64,000 nt of DNA from an uncultured Bacteroidota bacterium (GCA_903926385.1 CAIYIS010000052.1:1-64000); one strand, 5' to 3'. Shown: positions 43,376 through 52,586, counted from the stretch's first letter. Program-made: numbers and translations. The notes: generated by a model from the letters alone, not told the origin.

Positions 43376-43924
43376 TTAATGTTTCAACAGATATTCTTCC
43401 ACCTTTTTGGCAGCTATATGATACGAAGCTTTTAAAGCCCCTTCCGAAGTTTCCAGAATTTCGGCCATTTGCTGATAAGGCGTTTCGTCATAATACCTCA
43501 TATTAAAAACTATTCTCTGTTTTTCGGGCAGGGTAAGTATGGCTTTCTGAAGTTTCATCTGAATTTCATCCCCTTTAAAGTAAGCATCCGATTCCATTTT
43601 TTTGCCAAGTTCGTATTCTATCGGGTGAATGGACACCAAAGCAGCTCGTTTCTTTTTTCTTAAAAAATCAATCGATTCGTTGGTGGCTATCCTGTACAAC
43701 CAGGTGTATAATTTCGAATCCTCCTTAAACTTGCTCATCGCTTTCCATACTTTGATAAATGAATTCTGAAGTACATCGTCCGTATCGTCATGGTCTATCA
43801 CTATTTTTCGAATATGCCAGTATAGCCTTACTTCGTATTTTTTTATCAAATAATGCAGGGACATATTTCGGGAATCTTCGTTCCTGAACATCTCCATTAT
43901 TTCTTCATCTGTGTATTCCTGCAT
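43376..43924 (-). CDS. ECF-family RNA polymerase sigma factor
   Basis: The 182-residue protein has sigma region 2 (about 20-90: RIATNESIDFLRKKKRAALV, with the YWHIRKIVIDHDDTDDVLQN core) and region 4 (about 125-178: LPEKQRIVFNMRYYDETPYQ, the helix-turn-helix QMAEILETSEGALKASYHIA). It lacks regions 1 and 3, as ECF members do. It heads a four-gene minus-strand operon with its anti-sigma factor, a Spy-like sensor and an outer-membrane protein, so it probably responds to an envelope stress. Confidence 0.93.
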   Translation of the reverse strand: MQEYTDEEIMEMFRNEDSRNMSLHYLIKKYEVRLYWHIRKIVIDHDDTDDVLQNSFIKVWKAMSKFKEDSKLYTWLYRIATNESIDFLRKKKRAALVSIHPIEYELGKKMESDAYFKGDEIQMKLQKAILTLPEKQRIVFNMRYYDETPYQQMAEILETSEGALKASYHIAAKKVEEYLLKH

Positions 43925-44013
43925 TACTTTTTAGTGTTAAGACGAGGGTAAATGTACAAAGTTTAATCAGTAGGTAAAATAAATGTTGGTTCTCGGAAGG
44001 GTAAGAGGTAAAA

Positions 44014-44066
44014 ATTTCAGATTTCAGGTTTCAAATTTCAGATTTCAGATTTCAGATTTTAAATTG
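44014..44066. repeat. Heptamer run TTTCAGA / TTTCAAA
   Basis: About seven copies of TTTCAGA or TTTCAGG/TTTCAAA. Similar 6-8 bp AT-rich phrases recur in other gaps here (2141-2190, 6757-6796, 28560-28590, 29225-29385). Confidence 0.7.
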
Positions 44067-44238
44067 GTGTTATTCGAAAGTATAAGGGTTAATGGTTTCA
44101 GTTTGGTGTTTCATAAAGTTAGCCACGGATGCATGATCAAATTTATAAATAGCAAATAGGGAAAAGGCAAGAAGAAATAATATTAGATTCGAATAAAAAT
44201 TAAATTCAAATAACTCTTCTTCCAGTTTCATCCTATTT

Positions 44239-44246
44239 TAATTTTG
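44239..44246 (+). promoter_or_regulatory. -7 box TAATTTTG without adjacent gene
   Basis: It fits TAnnTTTG and is followed by CCCC like the SRP and fsa-like promoters, but no gene starts within 1.1 kb downstream. It could drive the candidate small RNA that follows. Confidence 0.5.
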
Positions 44247-44251
44247 CCCCG

Positions 44252-44345
44252 TTAATTTTTGTTTTTGTTATTCAATTATGTGTTGATGCAGCCCCATAAC
44301 TGAGGCGAGGGTTATGCCGATTGCATTGTGTTTTGTTAATTTTTA
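44252..44345 (+). ncRNA. Candidate structured small RNA
   Basis: Within about 40 bp of the orphan promoter box lies a nested foldable segment: GATGCA (44285-44290) can pair with TGCATT (44322-44327), and inside it CATAAC (44295-44300) with GTTATG (44311-44316) around TGAGGCGAGG. A weak T-rich terminator-like hairpin (TTTCGTT ... AACGAAA, near 44356-44375) follows. I recognise no known family. The ends are guesses. Confidence 0.35.
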
Positions 44346-44443
44346 AGCCAATTATTTCGTTTTTTCTTAACGAAAAAAGGAAAATGGTGTTCCATTTTGA
44401 ATTTCTTGATTTGGTACATTTTTATTTAAACACCCAAAAACAC

Positions 44444-44834
44444 CATCTCGTTAAAATGATGAACGATTTGTTTAAGACATTGTACAATTTGTTTAAGTCA
44501 TCACACAATTTGTTTAAGACTTTGTACAATTTAAACAAATGATTAAACAACTCGTTAAAATGATGAACGATTTTAACGAGACATTGTACAATTTGTTTAA
44601 GACATTGTACGATTTGTTTAAGTCATTGTACAATTTAAACAAATGATTAAACAACTCGTTAAAATGATGAACGATTTTAACGAGACATTGTACAATTTGT
44701 TTAAGACATTGTACGATTTGTTTAAGTCATTGTACAATTTGTACAAGTCACTACACGATTTGTACAAATGGTTATACAATTTGTACAAGTCACTACACAA
44801 TTTGTACAAGTCACTACACGATTTGTACAAATGC
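44444..44834. repeat. Array C: 21-bp repeats with inverted units and 103-bp duplication
   Basis: About 19 units start at 44444, 44464, 44485, 44506, 44527, 44548, 44568, 44589, 44610, 44631, 44652, 44672 and then every 21 bp to 44819. Units resemble CAATTTGTTTAAGACATTGTA early and CAATTTGTACAAGTCACTACA late. Some are inverted: CTCGTTAAAA and TTTTAACGAG form a 10-bp arm pair around 44551-44580. A segment of 103 bp (44541-44643) is repeated exactly starting at 44644. Both strands encode LYK-type heptads because TTGTACAA is palindromic, which is why frames stay open; I do not call them genes. Confidence 0.85.
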
Positions 44835-45349
44835 CGCTTTTTCTTGTTTCCCAACTCCTTTTTCTCGTTTAAAAGACTTTTAAAGAACGTTATTACATGC
44901 TTTTTCTGATTCGGAGGATGAATGATATTCCACTTTGCAAACAAAAAAACTATAAAGGTACAATGCAAATCAGATGAAATTAGGCAAAAGGTGTGAAAGT
45001 GGGGTTTGAAGGTGTGAAAGTAACTTTTCAGGGTGAATATGAATATGGGCTTAACAATTTGTTAATGGATTGGCGTTTAATTATAGTTTATTCCCTTCTG
45101 CATAATCGCAAAATTGATGAATCATCTATTTTTTTTAAACTTATACCGACAAAACTTCGTTTAATCTAAAATTATTTCTACTTTCGCAATTGGAATTACG
45201 CGAATTAAAGAATATTTAATTCGAGAAAAAAGTTTAAAGTGTATTTTAGAATTTTATAATTCGACACTGTTTATGAGTAGTTATGGAGTTTACAAACGGT
45301 TTTACTTCACTCTTATTTATAATACAGTTCTGTGTTTATACTTAAATCA

Positions 45350-48300
45350 ATGATGATGAAAAAACTTTTCTTAAGTATCTTTTTATTGGCATTATGTGCA
45401 ACTACTCAAGCTCAGTGCACATTACTTGCCAATGCTGTAGCTGGTATGACGCTGGTACATCAAAACACCAATTGTAACAACAATAGCGGAGTGGCCTATA
45501 ACCCAATTTTAGGTTTGTACTATGCAGTTAGAGCTGGTAATTCTTCATTTCCACTCGAAACATGGACTTCAGCCGGAGTTCCCCTTTTTCAAACAACAGC
45601 AGGATTCGATTGGAGAGGTATGTGGTGGAATCCGTTGACAAATCAATTGGAAGGTAATGGTTACAGTACTTCCGGATTATGGAAAGCCGATTTAAATGGA
45701 ACCGGTTGGGCATTAAGTACAGGTTTATCTATAAATACGGGCATGAATCAGCCGGATGCACAGAGTTGCGGAGACTTCGATTGTCAGGCCAATGAAGTGT
45801 TGTATTATTTTAATGGTTCGGTTTATCGTTATTCCAGAGCCACAGCTGCTTTTTTAGGCTCCTACCCTATTACCGGAACTCCTGTTCCTATTTCTAATCT
45901 TAATTCAACTACTTTAATGTACACCGGGTGTCTCGGAAAAGAAATTGCATTACTGGATTATGTTAATAACGCTGTTTATGTTTATAACAAAGCCAATGGA
46001 GCTTATGTTGGAATGAGTCAATTACCGGTAGGAGCCATTACTTCAGGTTCGTTCAAAACATCCTGGGCCAATTGTAAAGTATGGCTTTTCAATTTAGCAA
46101 ATTACACATGGTATAGTTACGAAATTTTTAATTCTTGCACTTCTTCGTGTATTTCTTGTCCACCAGTTTTCACCACTCAGAATTTAAGTATTTGCAGCGG
46201 TGATAGTGTACTTGTAGGAGGAGCATATCAAACCACAGCAGGAGTCTATGTCGATTCACTTACCACCTTTACAGGCTGCGACAGTATTTTAACAAGCACT
46301 TTAACGGTAACAGCATTGCCTGTAGTTACTGTTAACTCGCCTACCATTTGCACCGGACAAACCGCTAATTTGAGTGCAGGAGGAGCTACTTCTTATACCT
46401 GGAGTGCAGGGGTTACGGTAACAGGTATTAATACGGCCGATGCTACACCAGCATCAACTACCACTTATACCGTCACTGGAACTACATCGGGTTGCAATAA
46501 TACGGCAGTAGCCACGGTCACGGTGGTTCCAAGTTTAACCGTAACGGTAAATTCACCATCTATTTGTTCCGGACAAACGGCTAATTTAACAGCCAGCGGA
46601 GCAAACACCTACACATGGACAGCCGGAGCAACATCAACAGGGGTAAATACAGCAAATGCTACACCTGTATTAACAACCACATACACCGTTACCGGTACTT
46701 CAGGTTCATGCTCTGCCACGGCTGTTTCTACAGTCACAGTAAATAATAATCCTGTTGTAACTGTTAATTCTCCAAGTATCTGTTCAGGACAAACTGCCAC
46801 TCTAACAGCCGGAGGCGCTACTACCTATTCGTGGAGTGCCGGGGCTACAACATCGGGAACAAATACCGCTACAGCGGCTCCTTTAACTACCACAACTTAT
46901 ACCGTTACGGGAACCACAGGCTCTTGTACAGGTACAGCCGTATCAACAGTTACCGTAAATGCAAGTCCGGTGGTAACAGTTAATTCACCAACCATTTGTG
47001 CTGGGCAAACTGCCAATCTAACCGCAACAGGAGCTACCACTTATACATGGAGTGCAGGAGCAACCGGAACCGGAGGAGGAAATGCAACAGCATCGCCTGC
47101 TGCTACCACTACCTATACTGTTACCGGGACAACAGGGACTTGTTCGGATACCGCTATTTCGACAGTAACTGTAAACCCTAATCCCGTAATAGTAGTTAAT
47201 TCTCCTTCGGTATGTGCCGGACAAATAGCAACACTTACAGCAACAGGAGCAGCCTCCTATACATGGAGTGCAGGAGCAGTAAGTTCAGGAGGAGGAAGCG
47301 CAACAGCAAATCCCATCGTAACTACCACCTACACTGTCACTGGAACAACAGGTTCTTGCACAGGAACTGCGGTATCAACTGTTACAATTATTAATAATCC
47401 AACAATATTGGTCAACTCTCCGGCAATTTGTTCCGGACAAACGGCATTGCTTGCTGCCACAGGAGCCACAAGTTATACTTGGTCAGCAGGTGCAACATCT
47501 ACCGGAGGAGGAAACGCAACAGCTACTCCCGCCTCTACTACGAGTTATACGGTTACAGGTACCACATCTGGCTGCTCGAATACAGCCATAGCCACAGTTA
47601 CTGTTACGGCTACACCGTCAGTAACTGTTACTTCGGATACAATATGTACCGGACAAACTGCAAATCTTACTGCAACAGGAGCAACCACTTATACGTGGAG
47701 TGCCGGGGCTATGGGTTCAGTAGGAGGAAATGCCACGGCATCGCCTACCTCAACAACAACCTATACTGTTACCGGAACCACTGCAGGATGCAGTTCTAGT
47801 ACAGTTGCCTCAGTTACGGTAAATAGCTGTGTACCGCCTATTGCCAACTTATTTGCATATCCACTTACCATTTGCAATAGTGGTTGTGTAACGTTTTCCG
47901 ATATGAGTGTCAATTCGCCAACTACCTGGTTGTGGCATTTTCCGGGAGGAATACCGGCCACAGCTAATGTTCAAGGGCCAATAAATGTTTGTTATACTTC
48001 ACTTGGACAATATTCTGTAACACTTGTGGTAAGTAATATTCATGGTACCGATTCCATCACCATACAAAATTATGTGAATGTGGTAGCTCCTACTCCTTTT
48101 TCAATAAGCGGCAATACCATGCTAAACGCATGTGAATCGTCACATCTTACCACAGTTCCTTTAGGAACATCTTATTTATGGGGACCTTCGAATTTGATGT
48201 CCTGCAATACTTGTCCTGAAGCTATTGTTTCACCCACCGTAACCACTCCAGTTTATTGTCAATACACAGATAATAATGGTTGTACAGCGGCTGATACCAC

Positions 48301-48595
48301 AATTTTATATGTTTTACAAAATTACTCCTACTTTATGCCAACAGGATTCTCTCCAAACGCAGACAGGATAAACGATGTGTTGCTGGTGAAGGGTATCGGA
48401 ATTGAGAGTATTGACCTAAATATTTACGACAGAGTGGGCGAAAAAGTTTTCGAATCGACAGACCTACTTAAAGGTTGGGATGGTACTTACCTTGGAACGC
48501 CTATGAACGAAGGCGAATTTGTGTACACCCTTGTAGTTACTTATTGCAATCAGCAAGTGGTAAAAGAACAAGGAAGCGTGATGCTAACAAAATAA
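45350..48595 (+). CDS. Repetitive T9SS type B surface adhesin
   Basis: From the ATG at 45350 the protein has a signal peptide (MMMKKLFLSIFLLALCATTQ) and about 1081 residues: an N-terminal beta domain (about 20-280), a SLTTFTGCDSI linker, seven repeats of about 72 residues (PVVTVNSPTICAGQTANLTA ... YTWSAGAT ... TTTYTVTGTTGSC) between about 46318 and 47832, a PKD-like domain (CVTFSDMSVNSPTTWLWHFP), and a gliding-motility-type B sorting domain (FSPNADRINDVLLVKG ... DGTYLGTPMNEGEFVYTLVV). Repeats average 216 bp and are similar enough to have spread by duplication. Cell-surface adhesion is the likely role. The longer frame's GTG start at 45332 is not needed. Confidence 0.92.
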   Translation: MMMKKLFLSIFLLALCATTQAQCTLLANAVAGMTLVHQNTNCNNNSGVAYNPILGLYYAVRAGNSSFPLETWTSAGVPLFQTTAGFDWRGMWWNPLTNQLEGNGYSTSGLWKADLNGTGWALSTGLSINTGMNQPDAQSCGDFDCQANEVLYYFNGSVYRYSRATAAFLGSYPITGTPVPISNLNSTTLMYTGCLGKEIALLDYVNNAVYVYNKANGAYVGMSQLPVGAITSGSFKTSWANCKVWLFNLANYTWYSYEIFNSCTSSCISCPPVFTTQNLSICSGDSVLVGGAYQTTAGVYVDSLTTFTGCDSILTSTLTVTALPVVTVNSPTICTGQTANLSAGGATSYTWSAGVTVTGINTADATPASTTTYTVTGTTSGCNNTAVATVTVVPSLTVTVNSPSICSGQTANLTASGANTYTWTAGATSTGVNTANATPVLTTTYTVTGTSGSCSATAVSTVTVNNNPVVTVNSPSICSGQTATLTAGGATTYSWSAGATTSGTNTATAAPLTTTTYTVTGTTGSCTGTAVSTVTVNASPVVTVNSPTICAGQTANLTATGATTYTWSAGATGTGGGNATASPAATTTYTVTGTTGTCSDTAISTVTVNPNPVIVVNSPSVCAGQIATLTATGAASYTWSAGAVSSGGGSATANPIVTTTYTVTGTTGSCTGTAVSTVTIINNPTILVNSPAICSGQTALLAATGATSYTWSAGATSTGGGNATATPASTTSYTVTGTTSGCSNTAIATVTVTATPSVTVTSDTICTGQTANLTATGATTYTWSAGAMGSVGGNATASPTSTTTYTVTGTTAGCSSSTVASVTVNSCVPPIANLFAYPLTICNSGCVTFSDMSVNSPTTWLWHFPGGIPATANVQGPINVCYTSLGQYSVTLVVSNIHGTDSITIQNYVNVVAPTPFSISGNTMLNACESSHLTTVPLGTSYLWGPSNLMSCNTCPEAIVSPTVTTPVYCQYTDNNGCTAADTTILYVLQNYSYFMPTGFSPNADRINDVLLVKGIGIESIDLNIYDRVGEKVFESTDLLKGWDGTYLGTPMNEGEFVYTLVVTYCNQQVVKEQGSVMLTK

Positions 48596-48617
48596 TTTCC
48601 TGAAATTCATATTATTT

Positions 48618-48655
48618 TTTTGAAAGGTGTTTTTTAAGTAAAAACACCCTTTCAT
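48618..48655 (+). terminator. Terminator after adhesin gene
   Basis: GAAAGGTGTTTTT and AAAAACACCCTTTC pair around TAAGT (one bulge), starting 25 bp after the stop. Confidence 0.65.
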
Positions 48656-48807
48656 TTCTTCATTTTCATCACCTCCATTAACAAAAAATAGTCGATTTTG
48701 AGCAAAATACACCCTTCCTCAAAAAAAAGATAAATTTTATTTCGTTATTTATCAGCGTAATGAAAAAATATTTTTAACTACACTTGCTTATGCATAATAT
48801 TCTTATG

Positions 48808-48815
48808 TATCTTTG
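48808..48815 (+). promoter_or_regulatory. -7 box TATCTTTG next to padR ATG (leaderless)
   Basis: TATCTTTG, then CGGC, then the ATG at 48820. Transcription starting 5-7 nt after the box would begin at the ATG, so the message is probably leaderless and the upstream frame start at 48784 is not used. Confidence 0.65.
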
Positions 48816-48819
48816 CGGC

Positions 48820-49164
48820 ATGTATTCATCAGAGCTAATTAAAGGAACTTTAAAAACGATTGTTTTAAAGTTGTTATCCGAAACAAAACAAATGTACGGG
48901 TACGAGATTACACAAAAAGTAAAAGAGTTGACCGACTCGAAAATTGTTATTACAGAAGGCGCGCTTTACCCAATGCTTCATCAGCTGGAAGCAGAAGGCA
49001 TAGTAACAACAGAAACGGTTAACATTGGCAAACGCGTTAGGAAATACTATACACTCACTTCTTCCGGAGAGGAGAGAGCGAAGGAAAAGATTTTCGAATT
49101 TGCCGATTTCATTAATACAATGAATGTTTTGCTTGATCTCAAGCCTAGAGTGAGTTATGTTTAG
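48820..49164 (+). CDS. PadR-family transcriptional regulator
   Basis: From the ATG at 48820 (MYSSELIKGTLKTIVLKLLS) the protein has about 114 residues: a winged helix with ETKQMYGYEITQKVKELTDS and the recognition-helix/wing segment ITEGALYPMLHQLEAEGIVT, then a dimerisation helix. PadR repressors bind inverted repeats and respond to small molecules or, with HAAS partners, to membrane signals. Its last 8 bases overlap the start of the HAAS/GldL-like gene, the standard PadR-HAAS arrangement. Confidence 0.93.
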   Translation: MYSSELIKGTLKTIVLKLLSETKQMYGYEITQKVKELTDSKIVITEGALYPMLHQLEAEGIVTTETVNIGKRVRKYYTLTSSGEERAKEKIFEFADFINTMNVLLDLKPRVSYV

Positions 49165-50407
49165 TTTGACTGAAGAACAAATTGCCTTTATTGAAAACGA
49201 TATTAGAGTCAGGGGAATTACTTCTCCTGACTTAAGTATCGATCTGCTGGATCACATATGTTGTATAATTGAAAATAGTCTTGATGAATACAGGAACTTC
49301 GATTCTGTGTATCAGGAAACCCTCTTGCTATTTGGCGACAAAGGATTGAAAGAGATACAGGACGAGACAAATCGAGTATTAACTTTTAAACATTATTATC
49401 TTATGAATTCGACAATGAAAATTTCTGGTTACGTATCTTCCTTATTGATACTGTTTGGTGCTATCTTTAAATTTCAACATTGGCCGGGTGCTGCCCCGCT
49501 ACTGATAGTTGGAACTTTCTTTCTTACTGTATTGTTTCTTCCGTTGCTGTTTATTCTCAAATTCAAATCCACTGCAGAGAGCAACAGAAGTGTATTACTT
49601 AGCATCATCGGGTTTGTGGCTGCACTGCTTATTTGCTGCGGGGTGTTATTTCGCGTTATGCATTGGCCCGATGCTCGATTGATTTCGGTGATGGGCGGTG
49701 TGCTGCTTATTCTGGGCTATTTGCCTGTTTATTTTATTTCGGTACACAAAAACACTACTAATAAAATGAATGCTACAGCTACAGTTATCCTCATCATTGC
49801 AGGTGTAGGTCTGTTTATTACCGAGACAGGAACGGGAACACCACGACCGGTGTCGGATAATTTTTGGCGCGGTGTTATAGAGAATGATGCCCTGCTGAAC
49901 AGCATGAGAACCGACAATGCTACTATGTACGCGAAGTTGAACTCTTCTAGCGACAGTGCGAAAAAAGATTTTAAACCACTGAAAGCATCTGCTGACGAGC
50001 TGATGAACTATTTGGATGAAATGAAAATTTATCTTACTGCTGCATCCCTTGACATGAATGAAGAACAAGCAAAACAAGTGAAGTTGGATGATTTGAGAAG
50101 CGAAGGAGCCAATAACACAATTACTAATTTGCTATTCGAGACCGACCATGTGCAAAGCAAATACACGGTAGCAAAGATGAATGCGCTAGTCGACAATTTT
50201 AAGAACACCGTGAAAACCATTGATCCATCAGCTGATTTAACACTATTGGATCGCAAAGAACAAATGGTAAACGATCAACCTGTTACTTGGGAAAAAGCCA
50301 ATTTCGAATGGATGCCTTTACCTTTGGTAGTGTACAACATCATTAGAATAGAGTTGGCTGTAAAAAACTGCGAACGAAATGCGCTGAATCAGTTTTCGCA
50401 GAAATAG
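49157..50407 (+). CDS. HAAS-type protein with GldL/GldM-like sensor module
   Basis: The 416 residues consist of a cytoplasmic HAAS-like N-terminus (about 1-85, DLSIDLLDHICCIIENSLDE, LFGDKGLKEIQDETNRV), two transmembrane hairpins each containing a GldL-like motif (FKFQHWPGAA, 104-113; FRVMHWPDAR, 165-174), a fifth helix (TATVILIIAGVGLFI) and a periplasmic domain of about 190 residues. The block WEKANFEWMPLPLVVYNIIR resembles the N-terminal part of GldM. The whole of 85-416 is homologous to residues 25-360 of the PP2C phosphatase at 61407 (HYPG, HWPG, WEMANFYHKPFLYIFNTL). The GldL glutamate that couples to proton flow is not seen in its usual place. I infer a PadR-linked membrane signal transducer. 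Confidence 0.75.
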   Translation: MFSLTEEQIAFIENDIRVRGITSPDLSIDLLDHICCIIENSLDEYRNFDSVYQETLLLFGDKGLKEIQDETNRVLTFKHYYLMNSTMKISGYVSSLLILFGAIFKFQHWPGAAPLLIVGTFFLTVLFLPLLFILKFKSTAESNRSVLLSIIGFVAALLICCGVLFRVMHWPDARLISVMGGVLLILGYLPVYFISVHKNTTNKMNATATVILIIAGVGLFITETGTGTPRPVSDNFWRGVIENDALLNSMRTDNATMYAKLNSSSDSAKKDFKPLKASADELMNYLDEMKIYLTAASLDMNEEQAKQVKLDDLRSEGANNTITNLLFETDHVQSKYTVAKMNALVDNFKNTVKTIDPSADLTLLDRKEQMVNDQPVTWEKANFEWMPLPLVVYNIIRIELAVKNCERNALNQFSQK

Positions 50408-50426
50408 AAAAACAGCATAAACAAAA

Positions 50427-50459
50427 AGAAATCCCTGCAAATGCAGGGATTTTTTTTTG
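50427..50459 (+). terminator. Terminator after HAAS/GldL-like gene
   Basis: AAATCCCTGCA and TGCAGGGATTT pair around AA and are followed by a run of T. Confidence 0.88.
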
Positions 50460-50644
50460 AACAAAACACGTGCAAAAGTTTACTCTTGTTTTAGTAGTAA
50501 AAGAACCTTAAGATATGAACAGGCAATTATTAATAATAATAAATGTCGACCGTGTATGATTGTCAGAAAACAATACATTTGCCATGCTATTCACAAGCAT
50601 TTTTTAAACTTAACAAGGCGTTTCGAACGCAGAAGTAATATTAA

Positions 50645-51589
50645 ATGAAAGACTACTATTACACACTTGGCATTGAAAAAGAGGCTACCGAACCTCAGAT
50701 TAAAACAGCTTACCGCAAATTAGCACTACAGTTTCATCCAGACAAAAATCATGGGGATAAGTTTTTTGAAGAACGTTTTAAAGACATTCAGGAAGCTTAC
50801 GAAGTATTAATAAATACTCAAAAGCGTCATGAGTATGATTTAAAATTCAAAAGTCCGAAAGTAGAAGAAAAAACTAGTGCTGAAGAACAGGAAATAATAT
50901 TGCGTTATGGTGAAGAGCTTAGAAAAAAAGAGGAGGAAATAAAAATAAAATACAAAACAGCGGCTCAAAAAGCCGCTGAAGAAAAAGCAAAGATAAAAGA
51001 AGAAGAGAATAAAAAGAAAAACGAAGAGCGTGAAAAGCTTTTAACCGAATCGCAAAAATACAAAAGCGTTTTACGCCAAAAAGAAAATACGATTACTCAA
51101 TTGAAAGAAAGCATAGCGGCCATAGAAAGCGAATTGCCGGAAATACATAAACTCCTAAAACAAATTGACAACCTCATCGATTCGTTGAATAAATCAGTGG
51201 CTGATGAGAGTGAAGAGCAGTATACCCGAACCGGTGAAATGTTTGAAGGTGGAATGATAGTGTATGCAAACGATAAAGGAGAACATGGATTAATCTGTTC
51301 GGTTGAAGATTTAGGTAAATCGAATTGGGCCGAAGCCAAAATAATGTGTGAAGCATACAATGGCGGAGGTAAAACAAACTGGCGACTACCCACCAAAGAA
51401 GAACTGGTATTGATTTATCAGTTATTGTATAAAAAACAAGGTGTAAAAAGTTTTGCTTCTAAAAATTATTGGAGCTCGTCTAAAAACAAATCAGATTTTG
51501 CATGGATATTCGATTTTTATTCGGGAGATACTTACGATTACTACAATAGGTACAATGCCTATTTTGTGAGGGCTGTAAGAGAATTTTAA
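50645..51589 (+). CDS. DnaJ-domain protein with coiled coil and DUF1566 domain
   Basis: The 314 residues form an N-terminal J-domain (about 2-65; [23 protein letters not shown] at about 31-33, [20 protein letters not shown]), a long Lys/Glu-rich coiled coil (about 75-175) and a C-terminal DUF1566/Lcl domain (about 190-314; [55 protein letters not shown]). J-domains recruit DnaK; DUF1566 domains are usually in secreted or surface proteins, so this cytoplasmic-looking fusion is unusual. No signal peptide. Start is the ATG at 50645. Confidence 0.88.
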   Translation: MKDYYYTLGIEKEATEPQIKTAYRKLALQFHPDKNHGDKFFEERFKDIQEAYEVLINTQKRHEYDLKFKSPKVEEKTSAEEQEIILRYGEELRKKEEEIKIKYKTAAQKAAEEKAKIKEEENKKKNEEREKLLTESQKYKSVLRQKENTITQLKESIAAIESELPEIHKLLKQIDNLIDSLNKSVADESEEQYTRTGEMFEGGMIVYANDKGEHGLICSVEDLGKSNWAEAKIMCEAYNGGGKTNWRLPTKEELVLIYQLLYKKQGVKSFASKNYWSSSKNKSDFAWIFDFYSGDTYDYYNRYNAYFVRAVREF

Positions 51590-51737
51590 AACAGGAAGTC
51601 ATTATGTTTTACTTTCTGTTTACATTGCTTTCAGCATTAACTCTAAGTTCTAGTTATGTTCAAACGGTGAGTTAACGTACCCCTCTCCTACCCTATAATA
51701 ATAGATAAATTATTAATGAATGAAATAAGCACATCAA

Positions 51738-52586
51738 ATGAAAACAGAAAAAACGTTTACATTTTCTCACGGAACAGTAGATGGAATTTACCAAAAAAGT
51801 GATTCTGAGAATTCGCCATTAATAGTGATTACAAACGGTCATAACGGATTTTACAACTATGGTATGTTTCCATACATTCAGGAGCAATTCGGTATTAATG
51901 GTATTTCATCATTCAGTTATAATTTCAGTCATGGAGGTGTAAAGGGCAATTCTGACTATTTTGCTGACCTATCTCTGTATGAGAAAAACTGTATGCGCCT
52001 CGAAACCCTCGACCTGTATGAAACGGTTAAACAAATAGTGAATAAAAGAAATGAGTTTAATGCCTATAAGGGATTGTATTTAATGTGCCATAGTATGGGA
52101 AGTGTACCCACTCTGTTTGCAGCCAAACAACTTATTGCTGAAGGATTCAAGATAGATGGAATTATACTTATTTCGTGTGTAAAATCAATTGCATTGTGGC
52201 CCCCTTCGGTGATGGAAGAATGGGAAAAAACAGGAGTGTTGCTCAAGAAAAATAACAGAACAAAACAAGAACTTCCGCAGGGCAAAGAGTTTCTTGAAGA
52301 AATAAAACAAGCCGATTTGAAGTGGAATTTAAAATCAGATTTGAAAGAAGTGAATTCAGATTTTTTATTACTTCATGGAGAAAAAGACGAAGCCGTTCCG
52401 CTGGAACATTCTGTAACGATGAATAATTGGAACATAGAGTTCGGTCATAACTCACAATGCAAAATTATTCCTAACGCTACCCATACCTACAATACCAAGC
52501 ACCCTTTCGAAAAAAGCACTCCGGAACTGGAAGAGTTGATTACTGAAATGATAACTTGGATTAAAAAGGACAAAAGCCCCTCCTAA
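51738..52586 (+). CDS. Alpha/beta hydrolase
   Basis: This 282-residue enzyme has the alpha/beta-hydrolase fold with the nucleophile elbow CHSMGS (about 116-121), the acid in HGEKDEAVP (about 217-225) and the catalytic histidine in NATHTYNT near residue 256. It resembles S33/S15-like esterases and serine aminopeptidases; the substrate cannot be read from the sequence. A REP-like remnant overlaps its last codons. Confidence 0.85.
   Translation: MKTEKTFTFSHGTVDGIYQKSDSENSPLIVITNGHNGFYNYGMFPYIQEQFGINGISSFSYNFSHGGVKGNSDYFADLSLYEKNCMRLETLDLYETVKQIVNKRNEFNAYKGLYLMCHSMGSVPTLFAAKQLIAEGFKIDGIILISCVKSIALWPPSVMEEWEKTGVLLKKNNRTKQELPQGKEFLEEIKQADLKWNLKSDLKEVNSDFLLLHGEKDEAVPLEHSVTMNNWNIEFGHNSQCKIIPNATHTYNTKHPFEKSTPELEELITEMITWIKKDKSPS

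Larger units (their letters stand above)
43925..45349. other. Gene-free region between ECF operon and adhesin gene
   Basis: The 1.4 kb between the two divergent genes has no credible ORF. Contents: a heptamer run (44014-44066, TTTCAGA/TTTCAAA units), a promoter box with a candidate small RNA (44239-44340), Array C (44444-44834), then AT-rich sequence with the adhesin leader. Frames inside Array C are repeat artefacts. Confidence 0.6.

Noticed and set aside
44321-44968. Coiled-coil-like frames with LYK heptads on both strands of Array C (and ESLYKR in Array D)
   Set aside because: A 21-bp period is 7 codons, and the TTGTACAA core is its own complement, so such frames appear on both strands by construction. 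None has a start, a domain or a neighbour of its own.
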